From Oceanisphaera avium (GTDB lineage Bacteria > Pseudomonadota > Gammaproteobacteria > Enterobacterales > Aeromonadaceae): a stretch of DNA of 64,000 nt. Position numbers and translations under genes: made by a program. The DNA is taken from positions 186,001 to 250,000 of the forward strand of contig NZ_CP021376.1 in the NCBI RefSeq assembly GCF_002157875.1, written 5' to 3'. Numbering within the stretch: the first letter of the stretch is position 1; each line of letters begins with the position of its first letter. The notes below the pieces were generated by a model that saw nothing but the letters and a program-made list of their open reading frames with translations, did not search any database and was not told the origin of the DNA. This document shows positions 29,697 through 40,251 of the stretch, piece after piece.

Positions 29697-31010
29697 ATGC
29701 AGTTACATGAGTCCAGTCGTGGTTTATGGGCGCGGTTAGTCTTTTTTTATGGCGCTTTCTTGGTGCTGAGCTTAGTGATAGAAAGAGTGGCGCTGGGGCT
29801 GTTGTGTGCCACAGTGCTACATTTGTTATGGCACTATCGCTTTCAACACAAATTAAAAGTGTGGCTATGGCGAGACCGCAGCTTAATTCCGCCTCATGGC
29901 AAGGGCAGTTGGGAGTCTATTTTTAACGGGCTTTATCGACAGCAACAACGCCAGCGCGCCCGCCGTCGTGAATTAGCACGCCTTATCCGCCGTTTTCGCC
30001 AAGGCGCAGAAGCGCTACCCGATGCCGCCGTGGTAATTGGCCACGATGGCAATATTATTTGGTGCAATAAGCTTGCCCAGCAATTACTGGGCTTTCGCTG
30101 GCCAGATGACGCTGGCCAGCATATTGGCAACTTGATCCGCGCGCCTTTATTTATCGCCTATATGGAGCGCGGAGAGTTTCAAGAGCCATTGGAGCTTAGT
30201 GCGCCGCAACGCGAACAAACGCTGCTTGAGTTTCGAGTGATGGATTATATTGAAGACCAGCTGTTATTAGTGGTGCGCGATATCACTCGTTTGCGCAGCC
30301 TTGAGCAAATGCGTAAAAATTTTGTAGCCAATGTGTCCCATGAATTACGCACTCCGCTAACGGTGCTCAAGGGCTATCTGGAATTATTAGAAGAACCTCC
30401 AGCAACTGACATGTGGCAAAAGACGCAGGCTGTAATGTTAGAGCAAACGCTACGCATGGAAGCACTGGTGCAACAGTTAATGACACTGAGCCGCATTGAA
30501 GCATCAAGCCCTGAAGATGCGCAGCAAGTGGTGGATGTGCCTAGTATGCTTTCTATGCTGGAGCATGAGGCGCATGCCTTAAGTGGTGAAAAAAAGCATG
30601 ATGTTTATTTTGAAGTAGATGACCAATTACAGGTGTTGGGGTGTGCTGAGCAGCTGCGCAGTATTGTATCTAATTTGGTTTATAACGCCATTCGCCATAC
30701 CGCCCACGGTTGTGCCATTAAGGTGCAATGGTGCCGGGTAGGGCAACAGGCTTACTTTGCGGTTATTGACAAGGGTGAGGGGATACCGGCGGCGCATTTA
30801 GCTCGCCTCACTGAGCGTTTTTATCGCGTGGATAAAGCGCGCAGTCGCCAAACCGGCGGTTCGGGGTTGGGCTTGGCCATCGTTAAGCACGCACTGGCCC
30901 ACCATGAATCTCAATTAACGATGACTAGCGAGCCCAATAAAGGCAGCTGCTTTAGTTTTATGTTACCTGAGCACCGAGTGTTTAAGCCCAAGCGTGATCT
31001 GTTTGAGTAA
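29697..31010 (+). CDS. phoR: Phosphate regulon sensor histidine kinase PhoR
   Basis: A 437-residue membrane kinase/phosphatase. Two N-terminal hydrophobic helices (about 12-45), a PAS-like domain (LPDAAVVIGHDGNIIWCN near 105), H box VANVSHELRTPLTVLKGYL, N box VSNLVYNAIRHTA, and G boxes DKGEGIPAAHL and GGSGLGLAIVKHAL. ATG 29697 was preferred over an earlier in-frame start inside phoB. It should respond to Pst transport activity through PhoU. Confidence 0.95.
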   Translation: MQLHESSRGLWARLVFFYGAFLVLSLVIERVALGLLCATVLHLLWHYRFQHKLKVWLWRDRSLIPPHGKGSWESIFNGLYRQQQRQRARRRELARLIRRFRQGAEALPDAAVVIGHDGNIIWCNKLAQQLLGFRWPDDAGQHIGNLIRAPLFIAYMERGEFQEPLELSAPQREQTLLEFRVMDYIEDQLLLVVRDITRLRSLEQMRKNFVANVSHELRTPLTVLKGYLELLEEPPATDMWQKTQAVMLEQTLRMEALVQQLMTLSRIEASSPEDAQQVVDVPSMLSMLEHEAHALSGEKKHDVYFEVDDQLQVLGCAEQLRSIVSNLVYNAIRHTAHGCAIKVQWCRVGQQAYFAVIDKGEGIPAAHLARLTERFYRVDKARSRQTGGSGLGLAIVKHALAHHESQLTMTSEPNKGSCFSFMLPEHRVFKPKRDLFE

Positions 31011-31071
31011 GTAGCAATTATTTGCTTAGTCACACTAATTAATGGCTAGTTTAAAGTGATCTTTCATCGGT

Positions 31072-31100
31072 TGGTCACGATTATTTCATCTGTCTGTCAT
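31072..31100 (+). promoter_or_regulatory. Triple Pho-box array upstream of pstS
   Basis: Three PhoB half-sites at an exact 11-bp period: TGGTCAC (31072), ATTTCAT (31083) and CTGTCAT (31094), each separated by 4 bp. This is the tandem arrangement that PhoB dimers occupy. Confidence 0.85.
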
Positions 31101-31155
31101 CTAAGCCGGTGATACTGGCCTTATCTAAATGGAAGCGACTCAGATGGAGAAAGTG

Positions 31156-32124
31156 ATGAAAGGCAATACCTTAGTAATGGCGCTGGGTTTAACGGCGATG
31201 CTGGCTTCAGCGTCGACACTGGCAAGCCAAGACCGCTTAGCTGACTATGAGAAAGTGGGGGGCATTTCTGGGAATTTATCGTCGGTGGGCTCAGACACCT
31301 TAGCCAATATGGCCACGCTATGGGGCGAGGCGTTCACCCGTTATTACCCTAACGTAAATATTCAAATTCAAGCGGCCGGCTCCTCTACCGCCCCCGCCGC
31401 ACTTACCGAAGGTACGGCGCAATTTGGCCCCATGAGTCGCGCCATGAAAAGTAACGAAATTGAAGCCTTTGAAAAGCGCTATGGCTATAAACCCACGCCG
31501 GTGCGCGTGGCCATTGATGCGCTAGCGGTGTTTGTGCACAAAGATAACCCGATTGAAGGTTTAAGTTTGGATCAAGTAGACGCTATTTTTTCTAGTACTC
31601 TGGCTTGTGGCCGCTCAGAAAAAATTACTCAATGGGGTAAGACGGGCTTAACGGGTAACTGGAGCCAGCGTGATATTCAGCTCTATGGTCGTAATTCGGT
31701 GTCTGGTACTTATGGTTACTTTAAAGATCAGGCGCTGTGTAAAGGTGATTTTAAAAATAATGTCAACGAGCAACCTGGCTCTGCTTCTGTGGTGCAGTCG
31801 GTGTCGTCTTCATTAAACGCCATTGGTTACTCGGGCTTAGGTTATAGCACTTCGAGTGTACGAGCCGTCCCGTTAGCGAAGGTTGGCTCAACAGACTATA
31901 TCGCGGCTAATTCAGAAAATGCCATTAGCGGTGATTATCCTTTATCGCGCTTTTTATATGTCTATGTCAATAAGCACCCTAATAAGCCATTAGGGCCAAT
32001 GGAAGCCGAATTCGTTAAGTTAATGCTCTCTCAACAAGGCCAAGACATAGTGAGTCAAGATGGTTATGTCTCAGTGCCCGCCAGTGTGGCCGCCACTGAT
32101 TTGAAAAAGTTAGGATTAGAGTAG
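31156..32124 (+). CDS. pstS: Phosphate ABC transporter substrate-binding protein PstS
   Basis: About 322 residues. ATG 31156 gives a clean signal peptide ([20 protein letters not shown], cleaved near TLA-S) and has GGAG 6 bp upstream; ATGs at 31129 and 31144 are in frame upstream. Phosphate-binding segments: [41 protein letters not shown] and [11 protein letters not shown]. It is separated from pstC by a terminator and its own Pho box, fitting a high PstS to membrane-component ratio. Confidence 0.93.
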   Translation: MKGNTLVMALGLTAMLASASTLASQDRLADYEKVGGISGNLSSVGSDTLANMATLWGEAFTRYYPNVNIQIQAAGSSTAPAALTEGTAQFGPMSRAMKSNEIEAFEKRYGYKPTPVRVAIDALAVFVHKDNPIEGLSLDQVDAIFSSTLACGRSEKITQWGKTGLTGNWSQRDIQLYGRNSVSGTYGYFKDQALCKGDFKNNVNEQPGSASVVQSVSSSLNAIGYSGLGYSTSSVRAVPLAKVGSTDYIAANSENAISGDYPLSRFLYVYVNKHPNKPLGPMEAEFVKLMLSQQGQDIVSQDGYVSVPASVAATDLKKLGLE

Positions 32125-32152
32125 GCCTTGTATTAACTCAACCTTACCTTCT

Positions 32153-32182
32153 GCCTCGAGCTGCATACTCGGGGCTTTTTTA
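32153..32182 (+). terminator. Terminator between pstS and pstC
   Basis: GCCTCGAG / CTCGGGGC stem (one G-T pair) with a 7-nt loop followed by TTTTTT. Confidence 0.85.
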
Positions 32183-32212
32183 TGTCTGAATGAGCAGGGC
32201 AATGTTTTGCCT

Positions 32213-32230
32213 TTGTCACAAAGTTGTCAT
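32213..32230 (+). promoter_or_regulatory. Pho box upstream of pstC
   Basis: TTGTCAC-AAAG-TTGTCAT, two strong PhoB half-sites. A -10-like TATTATAG follows near 32241-32250. It gives pstC-pstA-pstB-phoU its own phosphate-responsive promoter. Confidence 0.85.
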
Positions 32231-32276
32231 CTGGAGCCTTTATTATAGGCGCACTGGATATTTATTGAGGTGAACC

Positions 32277-34514
32277 ATGTCAACAGCGAGCAAACAAGCC
32301 CTCACCTTAGCGGGTAATCGTAAGCGTTGGCTAACCGATCGAATAGCACAAATTGGCGTCACTGCCGGTGGTATTTTGGTATTGGTCATGCTGTTGCTGA
32401 TCTTCTTTTATTTACTCTATGTGGTTAAACCTATCTTCGATAGTGCCCGCGTTGAACCGGGCCACGAATTTAGCCTACAGCTTAATGCTGGCGATGACGT
32501 AGGTAAGACGCTGCTGTTAGGAGTAGAGGAACAAAACGAGCTGGTGTATCGCTTTAGTGACAGCGGTGACGTGAGCTTTTACTCTTTGCCTGAGCAAGGT
32601 AAGCGAATTTATGACTTTAAACTCGATGAGCCAGTTAGTATCAGTGCTCGCAGCCTGAGTCAAAATATGGTGGCCTATGGCATTGCGGGGGGCGCGATTA
32701 AGGTATTAGCGCCCACATTTAATGTTAGCTACCCTGAAAATACGCGCGTTATTCAACCTGAGGTAGCTTTTCCGTTTGGCCAAGCGCCGTTAGTGGTAGA
32801 TAAACAGCAGCGCACCCTCGCTCAGCTAAGCATCGCCGCTAAGGAAAACGACTTAGCAGTGGCAGCCATCACCGAATCTGGCGCAGGTGTGTTGACCCGC
32901 TTTAGCGCTAAACAAAACTTGATGACGGGCGAGCTAACCTTGAGCTCTACTCAAGTACAGCTCTCAGGCTTACCCACTGACGTGGAACAGTTATTGCTAA
33001 CGCCTAATTTGCGCTTCTTATTTGCGCGCAGCGCCAATGAGGTGTGGGTGTATGATGTGCGCAATATCAATAAGGTAGTGCTGCGCAACGTGCTCACCAT
33101 GAATGCACCCGGCGCTAATATTACCTCGCTTAGCTTATTATCTGGTGGTCATTCCCTATTAGTGGCCAACGATAACGGCATCATATCTCAGTGGTTTGAA
33201 GTGGCGCGCGCGGGTAAGCGTGAATTTACTTTTATTCGTGATTTTGCCACTGACGGTGCGGTCGCTAATATCACCTCAGAGGTCAATCGTAAGGGCTTTG
33301 TTACCACCTCCAGTAGCGGTAATTTAGATATATTTCATACCACAGGCGGTGTGCGATTATTTTCTGCCCCCCTAGCGAAAGGCGAGGTATCGGCACTTGC
33401 CATATCGCCGCGTAATTCCCTATTGCTGCTACAAAACAAAGATAAAATATCTACTTTCTATGTTGAAAACGAACACCCCGAAGTCACCATGAAAGCGCTC
33501 TGGACTAAGGTGTGGTATGAGGGATATTCCGAGCCGCAATATGTGTGGCAGTCTACCTCGGGTAGCAGTGATTTTGAGTCAAAATTAAGCTTAATTCCTA
33601 TCTCCTTTGGCACGCTTAAAGCCGCTTTTTATGCGCTGTTATTTGCTATTCCCATTGCCATCGCCGGCGCCGTTTATACCGCTTACTTTATGTCTCCAGG
33701 ACTTAGAAAGGTAATAAAGCCCACGGTGGAAATTATGGAAGCACTGCCGACGGTGATTTTAGGCTTTTTAGCTGGACTATGGCTGGCGCCATTAATTGAA
33801 AGCCATTTGCCTGGCATGGTGCTTTTACTAGTGCTGCTGCCGATGTCGATGCTATTGATGGCCTTTGGTTGGCAGCTTTTACCGGCCTATTTGCGCAATC
33901 GGGTACCCGAAGGCTGGCAGGCTATTTTATTACTGCCGCTGGTGGTGTTGGTAGGTTGGTTGTCATTTGCGCTGAGTCCTTGGCTTGAAACCTGGTTATT
34001 TAATGGCAATGCCCGCGGCTTTTTAACCAATGAACTGGGCATTGGCTTTGATCAGCGCAATTCTTTGGTGGTAGGCATTGCCATGGGCTTTGCGGTGATC
34101 CCCACTATCTTCTCCATTGCCGAAGATGCGGTATTTTCAGTGCCGCGCCATCTTTCTCATGGCTCCTTAGCCTTAGGTGCCACTACGTGGCAAACCTTAA
34201 CCCGAGTGGTGATGCTCACCGCTAGCCCTGGAATTTTCTCGGCGGTGATGATGGGGCTGGGCCGAGCAGTCGGTGAAACTATGATAGTGCTGATGGCCAC
34301 AGGAAATACTCCGGTGATGGACTTAAGCATCTTTAGTGGTATGCGTACCTTAGCCGCTAATATTGCGGTGGAAATGCCGGAGGCAGAAGTCAATAGCTCC
34401 CATTATCGGGTGCTATTTTTAGCCGCATTCTTGCTTTTTGTTTTCACCTTCTTATTTAACACGGTTGCCGAGTTTGTTCGCCAGCGACTGCGTGACAAAT
34501 ACAGTTCAATGTAG
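32277..34514 (+). CDS. pstC: Phosphate ABC transporter permease PstC (long form)
   Basis: A 745-residue permease, more than twice the E. coli PstC length. One membrane helix (about 25-50) precedes a large extracytoplasmic region (about 55-430) with beta-propeller-like repeats (LLSGGHSLLVANDNG, ISPRNSLLLL), then the ABC permease core with about six helices and the EAA loop ALGATTWQTLTRVVMLTASP. Long PstC forms occur in Vibrio- and Pseudomonas-type bacteria. SD GAGGTGA. pstA starts 10 bp after the stop. Confidence 0.92.
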   Translation: MSTASKQALTLAGNRKRWLTDRIAQIGVTAGGILVLVMLLLIFFYLLYVVKPIFDSARVEPGHEFSLQLNAGDDVGKTLLLGVEEQNELVYRFSDSGDVSFYSLPEQGKRIYDFKLDEPVSISARSLSQNMVAYGIAGGAIKVLAPTFNVSYPENTRVIQPEVAFPFGQAPLVVDKQQRTLAQLSIAAKENDLAVAAITESGAGVLTRFSAKQNLMTGELTLSSTQVQLSGLPTDVEQLLLTPNLRFLFARSANEVWVYDVRNINKVVLRNVLTMNAPGANITSLSLLSGGHSLLVANDNGIISQWFEVARAGKREFTFIRDFATDGAVANITSEVNRKGFVTTSSSGNLDIFHTTGGVRLFSAPLAKGEVSALAISPRNSLLLLQNKDKISTFYVENEHPEVTMKALWTKVWYEGYSEPQYVWQSTSGSSDFESKLSLIPISFGTLKAAFYALLFAIPIAIAGAVYTAYFMSPGLRKVIKPTVEIMEALPTVILGFLAGLWLAPLIESHLPGMVLLLVLLPMSMLLMAFGWQLLPAYLRNRVPEGWQAILLLPLVVLVGWLSFALSPWLETWLFNGNARGFLTNELGIGFDQRNSLVVGIAMGFAVIPTIFSIAEDAVFSVPRHLSHGSLALGATTWQTLTRVVMLTASPGIFSAVMMGLGRAVGETMIVLMATGNTPVMDLSIFSGMRTLAANIAVEMPEAEVNSSHYRVLFLAAFLLFVFTFLFNTVAEFVRQRLRDKYSSM

Positions 34515-34524
34515 AGGCAACTTA

Positions 34525-36174
34525 ATGAATAAATGGTTTAAGTCTGGCACGCCTTGGATTTGGATGACCGGCGGGGCCGTCAGTATTAGCTTGGTGGCAG
34601 TATTAGGATTATTACTGCTAATAGGTTGGCGCGGTTTAACCTTTTTCTGGCCACACAGTATCTATGAATGGCAGGTAAGCACCCCACAAGGTGAGCAATA
34701 TAGAGTGATTGGTGAAATTCATGACTGCGAGCAAGTGCCAGTAGCTCAACTGCGCGGTGCCGGTTTAGCGCTTGAAGATGTAAATAGCGAAACGCTGAAT
34801 CGTTATTTAATTAAAACTGGTAATCGTGAATTTGTGCCACTCGATTTTCGCTGGTTATTAGAAACCAACATTCTAGCACGTCAACAACCCACTAATTTAG
34901 TGGTATTGGAGCGTGCTACCCACGGTAATTTTTATGGGGTGGTAGAGCAAATACAGCAAGCAGATACCGTATTAGATGGCGATGTGCGTGAGCAATTAAA
35001 AGCTCGAATAGCGCGGGTACGCACGCTTAATAGTGAGATTAAGTCGCTGCAAAATGGCGAGATTGGCACCATTAACTATCAACTAGAAAAACTACGCCTT
35101 AAACAGCGCCGCTTAGAGCTAGATGGACAGATAAGTGAGGCGACGCTGGCTGATATCCATGCCCAAGAGCGCCAATTAAGAGCCGATTATCAGGTGTTGG
35201 AAAAACAGCTCTTTGCGCTGCGAGAGCAGGCCGCAAGGGACAGCGTGGTAGTGCGTGATATGCGCGGCGAACCGGTTACTATCTCATTGGGCAATGTGCT
35301 AGATGCCACTTGGCCCAATGACATGAGTCTGTTGGCCAAAACAGGGCATTGGTTTTTACAAATCGGTAAATTTGTCAGTGGTGAACCCCGAGAGGCGAAT
35401 ACCGAGGGCGGCGTATTTCCTGCTATTTTCGGTACTGTGTTTATGGTGATCTTAATGGCGATTATTGTCACGCCACTAGGAGTAGTAGCAGCGATTTATC
35501 TGCATGAATACGCAGGGAAAAATAATCTCACTAAGATGATCCGCATTGCGGTGATTAACTTAGCAGGCGTGCCCTCCATTGTGTATGGTGTATTTGGCTT
35601 GGGCTTTTTCGTGTACATGGTAGGGGGCTCAATAGATCAGTTGTTTTATCCTGAATCACTCCCTACGCCCACCTTTGGCTCGCCCGGTGTTTTATGGTCG
35701 GCGCTCACTTTGGCCATTTTGACCTTGCCGGTGGTGATTGTTTCTACCGAAGAAGGCTTAGCGCGCATTCCAAGTGCAGTACGCCAAGGCTCACTGGCGT
35801 TAGGGGCCACGAAAGCTGAAACGCTGTGGCGGATTGTTATTCCTATGGCGAGCCCAGCCATTATGACGGGGCTTATTTTAGCCATCGCCCGCGCTGCCGG
35901 TGAAGTGGCGCCTTTAATGTTGGTGGGGGTGGTGAAATTGGCACCCAGCTTACCTGTGGACGCTAACTTTCCGTATTTACATTTAGAGCGAAAATTTATG
36001 CACTTGGGCTTTCATATTTATGACGTGGGTTTTCAAAGTCCTAACGTAGAGGCGGCACGGCCGCTCGTGTATGCCACCTCTTTTTTATTGGTGACGGTGA
36101 TCATAGGCTTAAATTTAACCGCCATCGGTATTCGTAATCATCTTCGGGAAAAATTTCGCGCACTCGATCAATAA
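34525..36174 (+). CDS. pstA: Phosphate ABC transporter permease PstA (long form)
   Basis: A 549-residue permease. ATG 34525 with GAGG upstream was chosen; an earlier in-frame start lies inside pstC. N-terminal helix (about 14-38), then a periplasmic insertion of about 230 residues with a coiled-coil (LEKLRLKQRRLELDGQISEA), then the PstA core with the EAA loop ALGATKAETLWRIVIPMASP. Pairs with the long PstC. Confidence 0.92.
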   Translation: MNKWFKSGTPWIWMTGGAVSISLVAVLGLLLLIGWRGLTFFWPHSIYEWQVSTPQGEQYRVIGEIHDCEQVPVAQLRGAGLALEDVNSETLNRYLIKTGNREFVPLDFRWLLETNILARQQPTNLVVLERATHGNFYGVVEQIQQADTVLDGDVREQLKARIARVRTLNSEIKSLQNGEIGTINYQLEKLRLKQRRLELDGQISEATLADIHAQERQLRADYQVLEKQLFALREQAARDSVVVRDMRGEPVTISLGNVLDATWPNDMSLLAKTGHWFLQIGKFVSGEPREANTEGGVFPAIFGTVFMVILMAIIVTPLGVVAAIYLHEYAGKNNLTKMIRIAVINLAGVPSIVYGVFGLGFFVYMVGGSIDQLFYPESLPTPTFGSPGVLWSALTLAILTLPVVIVSTEEGLARIPSAVRQGSLALGATKAETLWRIVIPMASPAIMTGLILAIARAAGEVAPLMLVGVVKLAPSLPVDANFPYLHLERKFMHLGFHIYDVGFQSPNVEAARPLVYATSFLLVTVIIGLNLTAIGIRNHLREKFRALDQ

Positions 36175-36229
36175 ACGTCTCAGTGTCTCTAGTTATTGGT
36201 GAATTTAACGAACAGTTTAAGGTAGTCAG

Positions 36230-37048
36230 ATGATGAAGTTAGCCATGAGTCACAATACCGCTCAAACACTGGATCCGCAGCAATTAACGGCTGAGCAAAC
36301 GGCGCTGCAAATTCGTGAGCTTAATTTATTTTATGGCGCTAAACAGGCGCTATTTAATGTAGACATGAATATTGCTAAAGGCCAAGTCACGGCTTTTATT
36401 GGGCCCTCGGGATGTGGTAAGTCGTCGTTACTGCGCTGTATTAATCGCATGAATGATTTAGTAGAAAACTGTCGAATTGAAGGTGAAATTCGCTTACAAG
36501 AGCACAATATTTATGCAAAAGGTGTGGATGTAGCGGCACTACGTCGCCAAGTAGGTATGGTATTTCAGCGGCCTAACCCGTTTCCCAAGTCCATTTATGA
36601 AAATGTGGTGTATGGCCTGCGTCTGCAAGGCATTAACGATAGACGCCGCCTCGATGACGCTGTAGAGCGCTCACTACGAGCGGCTGCGTTGTGGGATGAA
36701 GCGAAAGACCGCTTGCAAGAAAATGCCTTTGGCTTATCAGGCGGGCAACAACAGCGACTAGTGATAGCGCGCGCCATTGCCATTGAGCCCGAAGTCTTAT
36801 TACTCGATGAGCCCACTTCGGCCCTAGATCCTATTTCTACATTAGTGATTGAGGAGCTGATTAATACCCTAAAGCAACAATTTAGTGTGGTGATCGTTAC
36901 CCATAATATGCAGCAAGCGGCACGGGTATCGGATCACACCGCCTTTATGTACATGGGCGAGCTGATTGAATATACCGACACCAACACCTTGTTTACCACA
37001 CCAAGTCAGAAAAAAACCGAAGATTACATTACCGGCCGCTACGGTTAA
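36230..37048 (+). CDS. pstB: Phosphate ABC transporter ATPase PstB
   Basis: A 272-residue ABC ATPase. Walker [12 protein letters not shown] (about 63-73), Q loop [16 protein letters not shown], signature LSGGQQQRL, Walker [14 protein letters not shown], His switch [12 protein letters not shown]. ATGs at 36230, 36233 and 36245 are possible starts. phoU follows 8 bp later. Confidence 0.96.
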   Translation: MMKLAMSHNTAQTLDPQQLTAEQTALQIRELNLFYGAKQALFNVDMNIAKGQVTAFIGPSGCGKSSLLRCINRMNDLVENCRIEGEIRLQEHNIYAKGVDVAALRRQVGMVFQRPNPFPKSIYENVVYGLRLQGINDRRRLDDAVERSLRAAALWDEAKDRLQENAFGLSGGQQQRLVIARAIAIEPEVLLLDEPTSALDPISTLVIEELINTLKQQFSVVIVTHNMQQAARVSDHTAFMYMGELIEYTDTNTLFTTPSQKKTEDYITGRYG

Positions 37049-37056
37049 GGATACCT

Positions 37057-37764
37057 ATGAATAATCTTAATTTAAAAAAGCATATTTCTGGCCAGTTTAA
37101 TACTGAGCTAGAAGAGGTTGTTAATCAGGTGCTGGTCATGGGTGGTTTAGTAGAGCAGCAGTTAATTGATGCCATTAGTGCCATTCATACTCAAGACTTA
37201 GATTTAGCACGCCTAATTGTGACAAAAGATCAGCAAGTGAATCTGCTTGAAGTCGACATAGATGAAGACTGCACCCGTATTATTGCTAAGCGCCAACCGG
37301 CAGCGTCGGACTTACGCTTGGTATTAGCCATTATTAAGACCATTACCGACTTAGAGCGTATTGGCGATGTGGCAAAACGCATTGGCATGATGGTGATAGA
37401 TAATGCTAATAAGAAACAGCCACCTTTAGTGTCGATGGAGAATATGGGACTGCGCACCGTAAAAATGCTACATGAGGTGTTGGATGCCTTTGCCCGCATG
37501 GATGTAGTAGCGGCCATTGAAGTGCATAAAGAAGATGCCAAAGTGGATCGCGAGTACGAGTCTATTATTCGTGAGCTAATGACCTTTATGATGGAAGATC
37601 CGCGCTCCATCCCCCAAGTATTAAATGTATTGTGGTGTGCCCGCTCCTTAGAGCGGGTGGGTGATCGAGTGCAAAATATTGCCGAATACATTATTTATTT
37701 CGTTAAAGGAAAAGATGTACGCCACCGCAGTGATGAAGATATTTACACTCTTTTAGACTCTTAA
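37057..37764 (+). CDS. phoU: Phosphate signalling regulator PhoU
   Basis: A 235-residue all-helical protein with two PhoU three-helix repeats, including the metal-site segments [20 protein letters not shown] and [19 protein letters not shown]. It links PstB transport state to PhoR, suppressing PhoB phosphorylation in phosphate excess. SD AAGGATAC. Ends in a bidirectional terminator facing rdgC. Confidence 0.96.
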   Translation: MNNLNLKKHISGQFNTELEEVVNQVLVMGGLVEQQLIDAISAIHTQDLDLARLIVTKDQQVNLLEVDIDEDCTRIIAKRQPAASDLRLVLAIIKTITDLERIGDVAKRIGMMVIDNANKKQPPLVSMENMGLRTVKMLHEVLDAFARMDVVAAIEVHKEDAKVDREYESIIRELMTFMMEDPRSIPQVLNVLWCARSLERVGDRVQNIAEYIIYFVKGKDVRHRSDEDIYTLLDS

Positions 37765-37830
37765 GCTTTAGTCATATCACAAAGAGAGTCCTTTGTACCT
37801 TCTTTTGAGAAGTGATTAAAGTGAAGGCTA

Positions 37831-37866
37831 AAAAAAACGGCATCAAGCACCAGCTTTGCCGTTTTT
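37831..37866. terminator. Bidirectional terminator between phoU and rdgC
   Basis: AAAAACGGCA / TGCCGTTTTT stem with a 14-nt loop, A/T tracts on both sides, between convergent genes. Confidence 0.85.
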
Positions 37867-37880
37867 CTAAGTCAATAAAA

Positions 37881-38789
37881 TTAGCGCTGTTCTTCGCCCC
37901 CTAAGGCGGCGATAAGATCGGGAATAAAACGCGATAATTCACCGGTAACTAAGGCAAAATCGGCATCAAAGCGGGCGACGGCGTCTTCACTGGTGACATC
38001 GTCGTTTTCTTCGCGCAACTCTTCTGAGAATTTTAAGCGTTTAATACTCATATCATCGCTTAAAATAAAGCTCACCGTTTCTGCCCAATTAAGGGCTAAC
38101 TTAGTCACCAGTTTATCGGCTTCTAAATGCACCTTAATTTCTTCACTTAATAAGTCATGCTGCTTGGCGCGAATAATACCGCCATGCTCTAGTGCCGAGC
38201 GCAGCTCTACTTCATCTTCTAGAGCAAAGCCGGCCGGTGCCGTGCCATCTTTTAGCCACTCGGTCAGGGTGAGCTCAGGTGGCGTAGTCATGGCTAAGGG
38301 GACGACGGGCAGTGAGCCAATGCTTTTGCGTAATAAAGCCAATAAGTCTTCGGCGCGTTTCGCCGAGCTAGCATCCACGGCAATAAAACCATCTTGAGGA
38401 TTGATCCAGGCAAATGTTTGTTGAAAACGGCTAAAGGCGCGGGGTAATAAGTCGACAATAATCTCTTCTTTAATGGCGTCTTTTTCTTTCTTTTTTAGCG
38501 CGCGGCCTTGTTCAAGCTCAATGGTTTCTACTTTTTCAGCCACCATGTCATTGATGACTGAGCCTGGTAGCATCTTATCTTCTTTTTTCGCACACAATAA
38601 AATTTGCTCACCGGCAACGTGAGTAATGGCCTGGCCTTGTTTACCCAAAGGCGCTACCCAACCAAATTTAGACTGCTCTTGGCTACCACAAGGGGTAAAG
38701 GGCAGGGCTTCGAGCTGCTTTTCCAGATCTTCCACTGACACATCAAACGGGCGGGTAAAACGATAAATCTGCAGGTTCTTAAACCACAT
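37881..38789 (-). CDS. rdgC: Recombination-associated protein RdgC
   Basis: A 302-residue ring-forming DNA-binding protein that can limit RecA filament formation. ATG 38789 gives MWFKNLQIYRFTRPFDV, the family N-terminus, with GAGG 7 bp upstream; the in-frame start at 38822 is unsupported. Also seen: PCGSQEQSKFGWVAPLG and LPRAFSRFQQTFAWIN. Convergent with phoU, no operon partners. Confidence 0.95.
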   Translation of the reverse strand: MWFKNLQIYRFTRPFDVSVEDLEKQLEALPFTPCGSQEQSKFGWVAPLGKQGQAITHVAGEQILLCAKKEDKMLPGSVINDMVAEKVETIELEQGRALKKKEKDAIKEEIIVDLLPRAFSRFQQTFAWINPQDGFIAVDASSAKRAEDLLALLRKSIGSLPVVPLAMTTPPELTLTEWLKDGTAPAGFALEDEVELRSALEHGGIIRAKQHDLLSEEIKVHLEADKLVTKLALNWAETVSFILSDDMSIKRLKFSEELREENDDVTSEDAVARFDADFALVTGELSRFIPDLIAALGGEEQR

Positions 38790-38978
38790 AGCATCCTCGA
38801 TAGCGAGCCACAAAAAAGGCATTGTACTGCAAACTGGCTTTGTGATCAGGCAGTCATTATCAAAGAGCCGTGACTGATCTGGCTCACAGTGCCTAATAAA
38901 ATGCCGCGCCGACTCCTAGATGATAGATACACTCATTTAACTTAGTCTCCACCCTTATTCTTCCACTGGAGTGCTTTG

Positions 38979-39416
38979 ATGATACGAGCTGCTAGGCCAA
39001 CAGATGAGCAAGCCATTCATGACATTTGGTTATTAGCTTCTTTGCAAGCGCACGACTTTATTCCTGCGGCTTTTTGGTGGCAGCAACAAGAAGCGCTGCG
39101 CGCGCGTTATTTACCCGAGGCAGAAATTTGGCTATGGGATCAAGCAGGAGATATACAGGGCTTTGTCGCGTTACTTGATGATTATGTGGCGGCCTTGTTC
39201 GTGCGCCCCGATTGCCAACAACAAGGGATAGGCCGCCAGTTGTTGAACAACGTAAAAAATAAACGCCGCCAATTATTAATGCGTGTTTATTGTGAAAACG
39301 ACATTGCGATGAATTTTTATTTAAGCCAAGGCTTTACGGTCGTAAAAGAAGAAATAGATACCGCCAGTGGCCAGCCGATATTATTTTTAAGATACCTTCC
39401 TGCTAACAGCCATTAA
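38979..39416 (+). CDS. GNAT family N-acetyltransferase
   Basis: About 145 residues, single GNAT domain. Acetyl-CoA loop VRPDCQQQGIGRQLLNNVK (about 76-94) follows the VAALFV strand; C-terminal CENDIAMNFYLSQGFTVVKEE is the usual GNAT helix and strand. It resembles YiaC/YjaB-type protein or small-molecule acetylases. SD GGAG lies 7 bp before the ATG. The substrate is not identifiable. Confidence 0.85.
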   Translation: MIRAARPTDEQAIHDIWLLASLQAHDFIPAAFWWQQQEALRARYLPEAEIWLWDQAGDIQGFVALLDDYVAALFVRPDCQQQGIGRQLLNNVKNKRRQLLMRVYCENDIAMNFYLSQGFTVVKEEIDTASGQPILFLRYLPANSH

Positions 39417-39692
39417 GGCTGGGTCATCTCCTGTCCTTAATAATGCTTATTTTTCGTCTTTTGCATTTTGCTATTTAAGTGCGTGTTATGCGTGGCATTT
39501 TGGCTGAATAAAAAGCGCTAATTCAAAGGCTTTCTTATTCATAAATCGGTCATTTAGTAGCTAAATCAAGCCAAAATCGGCGAAAAAACGAAGAAATAGT
39601 AGAAAATGACTCTATGATGTCTTTTTTATTAATTATAAGTGTGGCTATATAGAGACTATGTTTAGACGCACTAATTCGTGGCAGGAGTCGAT

Positions 39693-40154
39693 ATGGAAAT
39701 TAGAAAAATCCGCAGTGGCGAAGCGGGCAGTATTTGGCGTTTGCTCCACGATACCGTGCACCGCATCAATGACGCGGATTATAGTCAAGATGAGCTTGTA
39801 GTATGGGCACCCGATGAATATGACGCGCCCCATTGGGTGAGTCGTTTTATTCGCACTCATCCAATAGTAGCGACCGAGGGGCGGGCCTTATTAGGGTTTG
39901 CCGAGTTAGCTGAAGACGGTCGCATCGACTTATTCTACGTTCATCATGCACACCAAGGGCAAGGGGTAGGGCGCGCCTTAATGCAGCGTCTTAAGGCCGA
40001 AGCGGGTGCTCGTGGCTTAAAGCGACTCTATTGCGAAGCCAGTATTACCGCTAAGCCCTTTTTTGAGCGAATGGGCTTTACCTTTGTTGAGCAAAAAGAG
40101 TTAGCGCGCAAGGGTGAGCGAGTGCAGGTGTTATTAATGGAAAGTCGAGTTTAA
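39693..40154 (+). CDS. GNAT family N-acetyltransferase
   Basis: A 153-residue single-domain GNAT protein starting MEIRKIRSGEAGSIWRLLHD. CoA-binding motif VHHAHQGQGVGRALMQRL (about 91-108) and CEASITAKPFFERMGFTFV. SD GGAG before the ATG at 39693. It is the last core gene before the tRNA attachment site; unrelated in close sequence to the preceding GNAT gene. Confidence 0.85.
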   Translation: MEIRKIRSGEAGSIWRLLHDTVHRINDADYSQDELVVWAPDEYDAPHWVSRFIRTHPIVATEGRALLGFAELAEDGRIDLFYVHHAHQGQGVGRALMQRLKAEAGARGLKRLYCEASITAKPFFERMGFTFVEQKELARKGERVQVLLMESRV

Positions 40155-40251
40155 GAGGGTGCTGTATGACCCACTCATATCGCAAGGCAGTCTAGACTCT
40201 GCGGTCGATGAGCATTGAGATTATAAAAACAAACGCCAGAAAAAAGACGGC

